Notes: generated by a model from the sequence alone, not told the origin. A DNA stretch of 64,000 nt from Paraburkholderia acidipaludis NBRC 101816 (GCF_000684975.1 NZ_BAXZ01000017.1:124001-188000), one strand, 5' to 3'. Shown: positions 24,404 through 33,174, numbered from the stretch's first letter. Translations and numbers: made by a program.

Positions 24404-25159
24404 ATGGACAAGAGAAAAGTGATTCCGAGTCTGCGTTCACTCGCAGATCAAGAGCGCGCAACGGCCAAGAAGGCGCGCGCATCGTGGCAGATGTTCACGA
24501 TTATGGCAGAGTTTATCGAGGCGACCGAGTACCTGTCGGAGATCCGGCCGGCGGTCAGCATCTACGGTTCTGCCCGCCTGAAACCGGACTCGAAGTACTA
24601 TCAGTTGGCGACCGAAATCGCGCGCAAAGTGTCGGACGCAGGCTTCGCCGTGATCTCCGGCGGCGGCCCCGGCATCATGGAAGCGGCCAACAAGGGCGCA
24701 CACGCGGGCAAGTCGCCTTCGGTGGGCCTGAACATCGAGTTGCCGCACGAGCAGTCGGGCAACCAGTGGCAGGATATCTCGCTGCGTTTTCGCCATTTCT
24801 TCACGCGCAAGGTCACCTTCGTCAAGAACTCCGACGCCGTGATCGTCATGCCCGGCGGCTTCGGCACGCTCGACGAACTGGCCGAAGTGCTCACGCTGAT
24901 CCAGACGAAGAAATCGCGCCACGTGCCGATCATTCTGGTGGGCGCCGAATTCTGGCAGGGCCTGCTTGCCTGGTTCCGCTCGGCGCTCGTGCCGATGGGC
25001 CTCATCAATCCCGAGGACATGGACCTGATGCAGGTGATCGACGACCCGGACCAGGTGCTCGAAGCGGTCCTCAAGTTCTACGAGGACAGCGGCGAAGAAG
25101 GCGAGAAAGTCCGTCACGAACGCAGCGACTCCGACGAAGACCGGATGTTCTACCTCTGA
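24404..25159 (+). CDS. LOG-family (TIGR00730) Rossmann protein
   Basis: This 251-residue protein begins MDKRKVIPSLRSLADQERA. It has the LOG signatures SGGGPGIMEAANKGA near residue 85 and MPGGFGTLDELAEVLT near 150. LOG proteins hydrolyse cytokinin riboside monophosphates, and related bacterial members are general nucleotide 5'-monophosphate phosphoribohydrolases, so cytokinin activity here is unproven. It is longer than the plant-type LOG (about 190 residues) because of an N-terminal extension typical of this betaproteobacterial group. CAGG lies 4 bases before the ATG. The leader and promoter must lie inside polA coding DNA. Confidence 0.87.
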   Translation: MDKRKVIPSLRSLADQERATAKKARASWQMFTIMAEFIEATEYLSEIRPAVSIYGSARLKPDSKYYQLATEIARKVSDAGFAVISGGGPGIMEAANKGAHAGKSPSVGLNIELPHEQSGNQWQDISLRFRHFFTRKVTFVKNSDAVIVMPGGFGTLDELAEVLTLIQTKKSRHVPIILVGAEFWQGLLAWFRSALVPMGLINPEDMDLMQVIDDPDQVLEAVLKFYEDSGEEGEKVRHERSDSDEDRMFYL

Positions 25160-25288
25160 GGTTCGGCTCTCGTTTCACCGCTGCCGCCGCGCGCCAATTC
25201 CGCCACGCTTCGAGGCGTGGGCCCGAATTGGCGCGCGAGACCGATCGGCGCTAACCTCGGGGCTTGCCTCGAAGACCGTGCCATCACG

Positions 25289-25888
25289 ATGAATCAAACA
25301 CTCCCCCAGGACGCACCGCCGGGCGCCGCCAGCGCGTCTCCGGCGCCGACCGTGCGCGAACTGTTCCTCGGCTTTCTCGGCCTTGGCTTCTCCTCGTTCG
25401 GCGGCGCGCTGCCGCTTGCGCGCCGCACCATCGTCGAGCGGCGCCGCTGGCTTTCGGCGGCGGAATTCACCGACCTGCTCGGCCTGTGCCAATTCCTGCC
25501 GGGCGGCAATGTCATCAACCTTTCGGTTGCGATCGGCATGCGCTTTCGGGGCTGGCGCGGTGCGCTGGCCGGCCTGCTCGGGCTGATGGCCGGGCCGACG
25601 CTCGTGGTCATCGCACTCGGCGTGCTCTACGAGCGCACGCAGAACGATCCGCACGTGCGCCACCTGTTCGTCGGGCTCGCCGCGGCCGCGGCCGGGCTCC
25701 TCGTCGCGATGGCCGTGAAGATCCTGCTGCCGTTGCACCGCGAGCCCGCCATGGCCTTCATCGCGCTGCTCGGCTTCATTGCGATCGCGATCCTGCGCAC
25801 GCCGCTTTTGCCCACCATGCTCGTGCTCACTCCCATCGGCATTGCCGTCGCGGCGTGCGCCGCCCGCCGCGCGGGTGGCGCACGATGA
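25289..25888 (+). CDS. chromate transporter, N-terminal half protein (short-chain CHR)
   Basis: This 199-residue membrane protein holds one CHR domain, with the signatures LGFLGLGFSSFGGALPLARR and ADLLGLCQFLPGGN-like ADFTDLLGLCQFLPGGNV region. Five or six hydrophobic segments follow to the C-terminus. CHR transporters expel chromate or move related oxyanions. Two half-size genes in tandem are known to act together in place of one long ChrA. Its stop overlaps the start of the next gene (ATGA at 25885-25888). The ATG at 25289 gives the family-like start; its ribosome-binding site is weak. Confidence 0.85.
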   Translation: MNQTLPQDAPPGAASASPAPTVRELFLGFLGLGFSSFGGALPLARRTIVERRRWLSAAEFTDLLGLCQFLPGGNVINLSVAIGMRFRGWRGALAGLLGLMAGPTLVVIALGVLYERTQNDPHVRHLFVGLAAAAAGLLVAMAVKILLPLHREPAMAFIALLGFIAIAILRTPLLPTMLVLTPIGIAVAACAARRAGGAR

Positions 25889-26412
25889 ACGCCACGCTCG
25901 TCGCGCTCGCCGCGATCTTCAGCCAGCTCTCGCTGCTCGCGTTCGGCGGCGGCAACACGATCCTGCCCGAGATGCAGCGTCAGGTCGTGGAAGTGCATCA
26001 CTGGATGCCCGCCAGCGAATTCAGCGCGCTCTTCGCCCTCGCCCAGGCCGCGCCCGGGCCGAATCTGATGATCGTCCCGCTGGTTGGCTGGCATGTGGCG
26101 GGCTGGGCCGGCCTGCTCGTGACTTCCGTGGCGAAATTCGGTCCGTCGTCGCTCGTGACCCTCACCGTGCTGCACGCATGGGACCGCTTCAAAGACCGCC
26201 CGTGGCGGCGTATCGCGCAGCGCGGGCTCGTGCCGGTGACGGCCGGGCTCGTTGCCGCGAGTGCGATGCTGATCGCGAAGGCCTCCGACCCTTCGTGGAT
26301 CGCGTGGGCGATCACCGGCGTGTGCGCGGTGCTGGCGTTTCGCACGAAGATCCACCCGCTGTGGCTGCTTGCGGCGGGTAGCCTGATCGGATTGAGCGGG
26401 TTCGGGCAGTGA
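25885..26412 (+). CDS. chromate transporter, C-terminal half protein (short-chain CHR)
   Basis: This 175-residue membrane protein holds the second CHR domain, with FSQLSLLAFGGGNTILPEMQ and ALFALAQAAPGPNLMIVPLVG. Hydrophobic segments cover most of it. It is translationally coupled to the preceding half. The pair is expected to assemble in the inner membrane in opposite orientations. Chromate itself is only one possible substrate. No regulator such as chrB is adjacent. The 100 bases that follow, up to amn, show no clear terminator. Confidence 0.86.
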   Translation: MNATLVALAAIFSQLSLLAFGGGNTILPEMQRQVVEVHHWMPASEFSALFALAQAAPGPNLMIVPLVGWHVAGWAGLLVTSVAKFGPSSLVTLTVLHAWDRFKDRPWRRIAQRGLVPVTAGLVAASAMLIAKASDPSWIAWAITGVCAVLAFRTKIHPLWLLAAGSLIGLSGFGQ

Positions 26413-26512
26413 GGAGGAAGAGGCTCTGCCGGGGCCTTCAGGCTATCTATATGGACTGCTGATTATTTGCCTCAAAAGACTGGCCACGCGTCGCGCGCAG
26501 CCAGGCTTAGTC

Positions 26513-28039
26513 TTACTGAAACGCCACTTCGGCAAAGCTGCGCAGCTTGCGGCTATGCAGCTTGTGCAAGCCATTCGTGCGCAAAATCTCCATCGCCTTC
26601 ACGCCAATCTGCAGGTGCTGGTCCACCTGCGCGCGATAGAACGAATCGGCCATGCCGGGCAGCTTCAATTCGCCATGCAACGGCTTGTCGGAGACGCACA
26701 GCAGCGTCCCATACGGCACGCGGAACCGGAAGCCGTTCGCCGCAATCGTCGCGCTTTCCATATCGAGCGCAACCGCGCGGCTTTGCGACAACCGCTGCAC
26801 CGGCTCGCGGTGATCGCGCAGTTCCCAGTTGCGGTTGTCCACGCTCGCCACCGTACCCGTGCGCATCACGCGCTTGAGCTCCGGGCCGTCGAGCTGCGTG
26901 ACCTGGGCCACCGCGCGCTCCAGCGCGAGCTGCACTTCCGCCAGCGCCGGAATCGGCACCCACAGCGGCAGGTCCGCATCGAGCACGTGATCCTCGCGCA
27001 CGTAGCCATGCGCGAGCACGTAGTCGCCCAGGCGCTGCGTGTTGCGCAAGCCGGCGCAGTGCCCGAGCATGACCCACGCATGCGGCCGCAGCACGGCAAT
27101 GTGATCGGTAATGGTCTTCGCGTTCGAGGGCCCCACGCCGATGTTGACCATCGTGATCCCGCTGCCGTCGGCGCGCTTCAGGTGGTACGCAGGCATCTGC
27201 GGCAGGCGCGCCGCCAGCGTGCCTTCGTCGTCCTGCTCGCCCAGATTCGCGTTGTAGGTCACCACGTCACCCGGCTCGACGAACGAGGTGTACTCGCTGC
27301 GGTAGTTGCGCAGGTCGGCGTCGTCGGTGTGGGCCATCATCGCGCGGCCGAGCTTCACGAACTCGTCGATATAGAACTGGTAGTTCGTATAGAGCACGTA
27401 GTTCTGGAAGTGCGTGGGCGACGTGGCCGTGTAGTGCTTCAGGCGGTGCAGCGAGAAGTCCACGCGCGGCGCCGTGAAGAGCGCGAGCGGCTGCGGCTCG
27501 CCCGGCGCCGGTTCGTAGGTGCCGTTGACGATGCGGTCGTCGAGCTGCGCGAGGTCGGGCGTGTCGAACACGTCGCGCATGGCGACGAGCCGCTCGCGGT
27601 CCAGATCGCCTTCCAGGTGGATGCCTTCGGCAAAGGCGAAATGCACCGGAATGGGCTGATCCGAAACCCCTACTTCGATCGAAACGTGATGGTTCTTTGC
27701 CAGGAGCCGCAACTGCTCGCGGTAATAGTCGCCGAACAGGTCCGGCCGCGTGATGGTCGTCTCGAACACGCCCGGTCCCGCCACGAAGCCGTAGGAGCGC
27801 CGCGAGTCGATGTGCGTGTTGACTTCCGTACAGATGCGCACGAACGGATAGCACGCGCGCACGCGGCGGTCGAATGCCTCGCCGCGCCGGTAGCGCGCGA
27901 AGGCGTCGCGCAGGAACGAGGTATTCGACTCGTAGATGGTGGAGAGGCGGGCGACAGCGTCGGCGGCGTCCGTGAAGGACTCGGTCGGGAAATCGTGCGC
28001 GGGCGTCATGAGCGGCCGCAGGTGGGTTTCGTTGTTCAT
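26513..28039 (-). CDS. amn: AMP nucleosidase
   Basis: This 508-residue enzyme hydrolyses AMP to adenine and ribose 5-phosphate. The N-terminal regulatory domain covers about the first 190 residues. The phosphorylase-like catalytic domain includes NIGVGPSNAKTITDHIAVLR, HAWVMLGHCAGLRNTQRLGD and ALDMESATIAANGFR. The length matches E. coli Amn (484 residues) plus a short extension. The ATG at 28039 (MNNETHLRPLMTPAHDF) has GGAG 9 bases upstream; the very long open frame to 28789 is non-coding on codon pattern and crosses the divergent DUF2782 gene. Confidence 0.93.
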   Translation of the reverse strand: MNNETHLRPLMTPAHDFPTESFTDAADAVARLSTIYESNTSFLRDAFARYRRGEAFDRRVRACYPFVRICTEVNTHIDSRRSYGFVAGPGVFETTITRPDLFGDYYREQLRLLAKNHHVSIEVGVSDQPIPVHFAFAEGIHLEGDLDRERLVAMRDVFDTPDLAQLDDRIVNGTYEPAPGEPQPLALFTAPRVDFSLHRLKHYTATSPTHFQNYVLYTNYQFYIDEFVKLGRAMMAHTDDADLRNYRSEYTSFVEPGDVVTYNANLGEQDDEGTLAARLPQMPAYHLKRADGSGITMVNIGVGPSNAKTITDHIAVLRPHAWVMLGHCAGLRNTQRLGDYVLAHGYVREDHVLDADLPLWVPIPALAEVQLALERAVAQVTQLDGPELKRVMRTGTVASVDNRNWELRDHREPVQRLSQSRAVALDMESATIAANGFRFRVPYGTLLCVSDKPLHGELKLPGMADSFYRAQVDQHLQIGVKAMEILRTNGLHKLHSRKLRSFAEVAFQ

Positions 28040-28219
28040 CGTCTTGCGCTCCGGTCGGTCGAACCACCTTACCACGGAACCCCGCCACGCTGAGCACACC
28101 CCTTCGGCACGCCCGGAGATTGCCCGCCGGTCGTTGCCGCCGGGCGCGGAACGGCATGGGGCGCAACGGCCGGATTTGCTAGAATTGAGCCATCGAACCG
28201 GACAATCAACGGAATCAAC

Positions 28220-28657
28220 ATGAAGTTGCTCCTTCCCGTCGCCGCCGCGACGATGCTCGCGCTCAACGGGGTTGCCATGGGAGTCGCCATGGCCGCGCCC
28301 GACGACGCGAAGAACGCCGTCGAAGCCCAATCGGCAGAGTCGGCGCCGGCGTCGCAGCCGGAACTGTCGGCCAACGAAAAGGCGGGCCTGCCGAATCTCG
28401 AGGAAATCAACCGCCCGGCGGCCAAGGTCACCTCGAAGGTCGACATCAACGTACCGCGCAAGCCCAGCTTCCACGAAGTGAGCCCGAACGGCACCGAAAT
28501 CACCGAGTACCGCGACAAGGGCAAGCCCGTCGAAATCAACGTGCGCTCGAACTTCGGCACGCACTACACGATGACCGCGCCCGCCGACACGTCGCCGCAA
28601 GTGCACTCGAGCGGCGAAGCCAGCACGCGCCTGCCGTCGATCAACCTGCATTACTGA
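28220..28657 (+). CDS. DUF2782 secreted protein
   Basis: This 145-residue protein has an N-terminal signal peptide, MKLLLPVAAATMLALNGVA to about residue 26 (AMAA). An Ala/Ser/Glu-rich linker and the DUF2782 core follow (TEITEYRDKGKPVEINVRSN, then HYTMTAPAD). The function is unknown. It is found next to thrB or polA in many proteobacteria, as here with thrB 152 bases downstream. A -10 of the extended type (TGC-TAGAAT, 28177-28185) lies 34 bases before the start. Confidence 0.8.
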   Translation: MKLLLPVAAATMLALNGVAMGVAMAAPDDAKNAVEAQSAESAPASQPELSANEKAGLPNLEEINRPAAKVTSKVDINVPRKPSFHEVSPNGTEITEYRDKGKPVEINVRSNFGTHYTMTAPADTSPQVHSSGEASTRLPSINLHY

Positions 28658-28809
28658 TACGCTGCCCGCCCGCGCGCCCCACGCACCTGGCGCGCGGCGC
28701 GGACTGCAGCACCCCGGCAAATTCGCTCCCGCAGGCACCGCGCGCGGGTCAATCCCCGCAGCGGGGCATTGCGCGCTGCACCTGCTCACGAAACCAACCT
28801 GACTCCCGC

Positions 28810-29814
28810 ATGGCCGTCTTCACCGCTGTCACCGATACCCAGCTTGGCGCATGGATGCGCGACTACGATCTCGGCGAAGTCGTCGATTTCCGCGGCATTC
28901 AGTCCGGCATTGAGAACAGCAACTTCTTCCTGACGACGACGCGCGGCGAATACGTCCTGACGATCTTCGAAAAGCTGACGGCCGAACAACTGCCGTTCTA
29001 CCTCGACCTGATGCGCCACCTGGCCTCGCACCGCGTCCCGGTGCCCGACCCGATGCCGCGCGCCGACGGCTCCCTCTTCGGCCTGCTGCACGGCAAGCCC
29101 GCGGCCATCGTAACGAAGCTCGACGGCACGCCCGAGCTCGCGCCGGGCGTGGAGCATTGCGCCGAAGTGGGCCAGATGCTCGCGCGCCTGCATCTGGCGG
29201 GCCGCGATTTCAAGGGCGACCAGCCGAACCTGCGCAGCCTCCCGTGGTGGGAAGAGACGGTGCCGACGGTGCTGCCGTTCCTCGCCGGCGCGCAGCGCGA
29301 ACTGCTGAGCGCCGAACTCGCGCATCAGCGCGCATTTTTCGCGTCCGCCGACTACGCGGCGTTGCCGGGCGGCGCGTGCCACTGCGATCTGTTCCGCGAC
29401 AACGTGCTGTTCGCGCACACGAATGCGGCCCCGGGGCACGAGGTGCGCCTGGGCGGCTTTTTCGATTTCTATTTCGCCGGCTGCGACAAGTGGCTGTTCG
29501 ACCTGGCGGTCGCGGTGAACGACTGGTGCGTGGACCTGCCCACGGGCGCGCTCGATCTGCCGCGCGCGGAAGCGCTGTTGCGCGCCTATCAGACGGTGCG
29601 GCCCCTCACACCGGCGGAAATCCGCCACTGGGACGACATGCTGCGCGCCGGCGCCTACCGTTTCTGGCTCTCGCGCCTGTACGATTTCCACTTGCCGCGC
29701 TCGGCCGAGCTGCTCAAGCCGCACGATCCCGGCCACTTCGAGCGGATACTCCGCCAGCGCCTCGCCGGCAGCGCGAACGCAGCCCTCCACGCAGGATCCC
29801 GCGCATGCAACTGA
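28810..29814 (+). CDS. thrB: homoserine kinase (APH-fold ThrB)
   Basis: This 334-residue kinase phosphorylates homoserine in threonine synthesis. It belongs to the aminoglycoside-phosphotransferase fold used by many alpha- and betaproteobacteria, not the GHMP fold of E. coli ThrB. It begins MAVFTAVTDTQLGAWMRDYD. The IQSGIENSNFFLTT loop, the CHCDLFRDNVLF catalytic motif near residue 195 and the metal-binding FFDFYFAGCDKWLFDLAV support the call. No clear ribosome-binding site is seen before the ATG. Its 3' end overlaps the next gene by 10 bases. Confidence 0.92.
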   Translation: MAVFTAVTDTQLGAWMRDYDLGEVVDFRGIQSGIENSNFFLTTTRGEYVLTIFEKLTAEQLPFYLDLMRHLASHRVPVPDPMPRADGSLFGLLHGKPAAIVTKLDGTPELAPGVEHCAEVGQMLARLHLAGRDFKGDQPNLRSLPWWEETVPTVLPFLAGAQRELLSAELAHQRAFFASADYAALPGGACHCDLFRDNVLFAHTNAAPGHEVRLGGFFDFYFAGCDKWLFDLAVAVNDWCVDLPTGALDLPRAEALLRAYQTVRPLTPAEIRHWDDMLRAGAYRFWLSRLYDFHLPRSAELLKPHDPGHFERILRQRLAGSANAALHAGSRACN

Positions 29815-30602
29815 TCGAAGTGCCCGCAAAGGCGGGCTACGTCTGGTTCCGCCAGGGCATCTGGCTGTTCCGCCGCAATCCGCTGGCGTTCCTCACGCTG
29901 TTCTTCGCGTATCTGCTTGCGATGACCCTGATCTCCGCCATTCCCGTGGTGGGCGGCGTGCTGCCGCTGCTGTTCGTGCCGGGCGTGGCAGTGGGGTTCA
30001 TGGCGGCGTGCCGCGACACCGTCGCGGGCAAGCCGGTCTTTCCCACGATCCTGATCGACGGTTTCCGCGCTTACGGCTCCGTGGTGACGAAGCGCCTCTT
30101 CGCGCTCGGCGTGATCTACGTAGTGGCGATGACGCTCGTGCTTGCCGCCTCCGCGCTGGCGGACGGCGGTACGCTGCTGCAGCTGATGACGCTGGGCGGC
30201 ACGCTGGACACGGACACGCTCGAAAACAGCAATGTCCCGCTCGCGGTGCTGGCGTCGCTAGTGCTGTACGTGCCGGTGTCGATGCTGTTCTGGTTCGCGC
30301 CCGTGCTGACGGCCTGGCACGACGTGCCGCCCGTCAAGGCGATGTTTTTCAGCGTGGTGAGCTGCTGGCGCAACAAGGGGGCCTTCGTGGTCTACGGCGC
30401 GTTGTGGATGGCCGTGTCGGTCGCCGTTTCGGTGGGACTCTCGGTGCTGCTGCACGCGCTCGACGCCGGCGGCTATGGGCTCGCCGTGCTGATGCCCGCG
30501 CTCATCGTCCTGCTGACGATGCTCTACTGCTCGTTCTACGCAACCTACCGCGGCTGCTTCGGCGTTCAGGACCCGCAGACCCTCGACGCCGCCGGCCGCT
30601 AG
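29805..30602 (+). CDS. BPSS1780-family membrane protein
   Basis: This 265-residue protein begins MQLIEVPAKAGYVWFRQGIW and has about six hydrophobic segments, including LTLFFAYLLAMTLISAIPVV and VYGALWMAVSVAVSVGLSVL. BPSS1780 is a betaproteobacterial family of unknown function, named from Burkholderia pseudomallei. It overlaps thrB by 10 bases and so is likely cotranslated with it, although a functional link to threonine synthesis is not known. Confidence 0.82.
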   Translation: MQLIEVPAKAGYVWFRQGIWLFRRNPLAFLTLFFAYLLAMTLISAIPVVGGVLPLLFVPGVAVGFMAACRDTVAGKPVFPTILIDGFRAYGSVVTKRLFALGVIYVVAMTLVLAASALADGGTLLQLMTLGGTLDTDTLENSNVPLAVLASLVLYVPVSMLFWFAPVLTAWHDVPPVKAMFFSVVSCWRNKGAFVVYGALWMAVSVAVSVGLSVLLHALDAGGYGLAVLMPALIVLLTMLYCSFYATYRGCFGVQDPQTLDAAGR

Positions 30603-30619
30603 GCCGTTCCGCCAATGGC

Positions 30620-30796
30620 TTAGTACTGGCTCATCCAGTCCGGATGACGCGCGGCCTTTTCGCGATCGAGCTTGCGCAGGCGGAATTCCAGATCGTAGAT
30701 ATCGTTCGCTTCGGAGAGATACGCCTCTTCGCGCTCTTTTTGATGCTCGTCGGCGGACTTCGTGAGGAACAGGAACAGACGACTAAGGAGATACAT
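30620..30796 (-). CDS. DUF3563 small protein
   Basis: A 58-codon gene begins MYLLSRLFLFLTKSADEHQK. It holds the DUF3563 core EEAYLSEANDIYDLEFRLRK and ends AARHPDWMSQY. AGGGG lies 6 bases before the ATG at 30796. The N-terminus is hydrophobic and the rest highly charged and helical. Families of this kind are often stress-related in Burkholderiales, but the function is unknown. It is convergent with the BPSS1780 gene and has a strong palindromic promoter. Confidence 0.85.
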   Translation of the reverse strand: MYLLSRLFLFLTKSADEHQKEREEAYLSEANDIYDLEFRLRKLDREKAARHPDWMSQY

Positions 30797-30842
30797 GATT
30801 TGCCCCTACTTCGGATGACATTCGCTTTGAATGGACAAACGA

Positions 30843-30860
30843 ATTATAGGGTAAACCCTA
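30843..30860 (-). promoter_or_regulatory. promoter with overlapping palindrome upstream of the DUF3563 gene
   Basis: The minus strand carries a perfect TATAAT (30848-30843). The palindrome TAGGGT-AA-ACCCTA (30847-30860) overlaps its upstream edge. A repressor bound there would block the -10. The nearest -35 candidate is TGGCAA. The start codon is about 47 bases downstream of the -10. Confidence 0.6.
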
Positions 30861-30943
30861 ACCTCTTGCCAGCCATCTCGACCGAGTGTTTATTCGAGAT
30901 GGAGGCGGCGGCATTGCGCCCTTAGCGCCCCCTTGCCGCCCCC

Positions 30944-32146
30944 TTATCGCGCGCCTCCGGCCATCTTTCGGCCAAACGCGTCGTTGGCCGCCGCGCGGCG
31001 ATGCCCTTCGAAGAAATTCCAGATCATCGCGCTTGCGTCCGGCCCCTTGGCCGAGTGGAACGGCACAGTGTCGTCGCCACCGCTCCAGGCGTGGTCGAGA
31101 TTCGCGACGCGGCACAAGCGCACCACGCTCTCGCCGCGTCGCGTGTAGTCCTGCACGACGTGGTCGTCGCGTGCCGACTCCCGGGCCGCGACATCGGGTC
31201 GCACGCCGTGCGCGTCCGCCAGGCCATTCAGCCGCAGGAACTGCACCGCCAGTTGTTCGGCGTTGATCGGCGCGACCACCGCATCCTGATCGCCTTGCAC
31301 GACAATCGCGGGCATGCCCGGGTGCGTCTCGCCATCCAGTTGCCGCTCGAGCAGATCGACCGGATCCTGATGGAGCCCGCGCCGCATGACGTCCAGCGCC
31401 TGGACGCCCGAACGCGCCTCGCCGAATGCAGGCCCCGAGTGCAGGGCGACCGCCGCGAAACGATCCGGCGCGCGCACGGCCAGCAGCGCGGCGAGCCCGG
31501 CGCCGGCCGAAAGCCCGGCTAGATAGATACGCGTGGCGTCGAAGCCGTATTCGTCCACGAGCGTGTCGACCAGCGAGACGACCGCCGCCGCTTCGCCGCC
31601 GCCGGCCTCCTCGCGCGCGTCGTACCAGTGCCAGCACTGATGCGGGTGCGCATGTGCGGACTGCTCGGGGTAGACCACGGCAAAACCGTGCCGGTCGGCG
31701 AGCAGGTTCATGCGCGTGCCTTCGGCGAACGTGTCCATCGACTGCTGACAGCCGTGCAGCATCACGACGAGCGGCAGGCCGGACGGATCGTCATGGCCCG
31801 CCGGCAGATAGAGCCCGTAGGAAAGCGTGCGTGCGGCGCGCTGCGGCGTGGCCGGCGCGATATGTTCGGCGCGATGCCACTCGCCCGCCGCCCAGGCGGC
31901 CGCGCGCGGCCCCACGCGCGATTCGCGCGGCGGCGTCATGGGGCGCGCCGCGCGAGGCGTGGCCGTGGTGGTCGTGGTGGGCGCGGCAACCGCCTCGGCC
32001 GCAGCGGTCTGGGCGGCACGCCACAGCGCCTGCGGCTGCGGCGCGTGCTGGCGCGCTTCGCGCAGCGCCGCGCGGGCAGCCCGATTCTGGATGGCGAGCA
32101 GACGTCGCATGCCACCCGCCCACAGCTTCGTCAGATCCTTCGTCAT
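30944..32146 (-). CDS. PHB depolymerase family esterase
   Basis: This 400-residue alpha/beta hydrolase belongs to the type 1 short-chain polyhydroxybutyrate depolymerase family. The oxyanion region is LPLVVMLHGCQQSMDTF, the lipase box is YLAGLSAGAGLAALLA with the nucleophile serine, and NLDHAWSGGDD supplies the histidine. The N-terminal 110 residues (MTKDLTKLWAGGMRRLLAIQ, then an Ala/Pro/Arg-rich linker) lack a signal peptide. It may therefore act on intracellular granules or other esters. The start at 32146 puts GAGG 6 bases upstream; an ATG one codon earlier is also possible. Confidence 0.85.
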   Translation of the reverse strand: MTKDLTKLWAGGMRRLLAIQNRAARAALREARQHAPQPQALWRAAQTAAAEAVAAPTTTTTATPRAARPMTPPRESRVGPRAAAWAAGEWHRAEHIAPATPQRAARTLSYGLYLPAGHDDPSGLPLVVMLHGCQQSMDTFAEGTRMNLLADRHGFAVVYPEQSAHAHPHQCWHWYDAREEAGGGEAAAVVSLVDTLVDEYGFDATRIYLAGLSAGAGLAALLAVRAPDRFAAVALHSGPAFGEARSGVQALDVMRRGLHQDPVDLLERQLDGETHPGMPAIVVQGDQDAVVAPINAEQLAVQFLRLNGLADAHGVRPDVAARESARDDHVVQDYTRRGESVVRLCRVANLDHAWSGGDDTVPFHSAKGPDASAMIWNFFEGHRRAAANDAFGRKMAGGAR

Positions 32147-32204
32147 CATCAGCCTCGTGAAAGGGGGGTCGGATACGTCAAGGGCTGACGCCGATGACAT
32201 GTCG

Positions 32205-32219
32205 TTGTGCGATGCACAA
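32205..32219. promoter_or_regulatory. palindrome upstream of the PHB depolymerase gene
   Basis: TTGTGC-GAT-GCACAA is a perfect inverted repeat 60 bases before the depolymerase start, also upstream of the PAP2 gene. A TGC/GCA palindrome beside a PHB gene could bind PhaR or another repressor. The remaining part of 32147-32442 holds TATACT at 32333-32338, a -10 candidate for the PAP2 gene. Confidence 0.45.
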
Positions 32220-32442
32220 TAACACTAAATGGTGGATGCTGCAGAGGAATACAAGTCGCCCCCGGGCGCTGATCGTGCAGTGCAAATATATGTCGAACGG
32301 ATGAGGTCCCTGCCGAGGTTTTTCGAGACGGCTATACTTGAGAGACTTATGCGATGTGCGTGTCCGCCAGTTGGGCGCTTCGCGCGTTAGCTACATTAAC
32401 TGGCAGAACTTTCCTGTTGCCGCACTGTTGCGGCGCCGACTC

Positions 32443-33141
32443 ATGCCCGATTTACCCCTTCACCTTTGGTACTCGATCACGAACCTCGGCGGTGCCGGAC
32501 TGGCGCTGCCGCTCGCGTTCGCGATCGCGCTCTGGCTGCTGGCCGGCTACTCGTGGCGCATGGCCGCGAGCTGGCTGCTGCTGCTCGGCGCGTCGATCGG
32601 CGTGGTCACCGTCACCAAGATCGCATTCCTCGGCTGGGGCGTGGGGGTGCGCGAACTCGACTTCACGGGCGTAAGCGGCCATGCCATGCTCTCCACGGCC
32701 GTCTATCCGGTGGCATTCTTTCTGATGCTGCAGGGCGTACGGCCGGGCCTGCGCGCCGCGGGCGTCGCCGTTGGGCTGGTCACGGGCGTCGCGGTCGGCC
32801 TCTCGCGCGTCGTGCTGGAAGCGCATTCGCCGTCCGAAGCCGTGGCGGGCTTCGTCATCGGCGCGCTGACAGCGCTCATTTTCGTGCGCTACTGGTGGAA
32901 CGCCCAGTCGGGCCGCCTGTCGGGGGCGGCCGTCACGCTGAGTCTCGCGGCGCTGACTTTCGCATTGCACGACGTGCACGTGCCTACGCACCGCTGGGTC
33001 ACGCATCTCGCGCTGACCGTCTCGGGCCACGAGCAGCCCTATGTACGCGCCCGCTGGAAGGCCAACCGGCCGAAAGCGCCCGAGTCGCCTATCTCCCAGA
33101 CCCGCAACACGCTCGGCGCCCCGACCCAACGCCACGCCTGA
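32443..33141 (+). CDS. PAP2-family membrane phosphatase
   Basis: This 232-residue protein has about five membrane segments (for example WLLLLGASIGVVTVTKIAFL). The PAP2 motifs are FTGVSGHAMLSTAVYPVAF and SRVVLEAHSPSEAVAGFVIG with the catalytic histidines. The first (KxxxxxxRP) motif is not obvious, so the active site may be atypical. Likely substrates are lipid phosphates or undecaprenyl diphosphate. The ATG at 32443 is chosen because membrane homology begins shortly after it; it has no clear ribosome-binding site, and an upstream TTG at 32338 is possible. Confidence 0.8.
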   Translation: MPDLPLHLWYSITNLGGAGLALPLAFAIALWLLAGYSWRMAASWLLLLGASIGVVTVTKIAFLGWGVGVRELDFTGVSGHAMLSTAVYPVAFFLMLQGVRPGLRAAGVAVGLVTGVAVGLSRVVLEAHSPSEAVAGFVIGALTALIFVRYWWNAQSGRLSGAAVTLSLAALTFALHDVHVPTHRWVTHLALTVSGHEQPYVRARWKANRPKAPESPISQTRNTLGAPTQRHA

Positions 33142-33174
33142 CGGTGGCCGGCGCTGTCGCCCGCCCTGTAGCCG

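Noticed and set aside
28040..28789. N-terminal extension of AMP nucleosidase to 28789
   Set aside because: It crosses the divergent DUF2782 gene, lacks conserved sequence, and the family start at 28039 has a ribosome-binding site.
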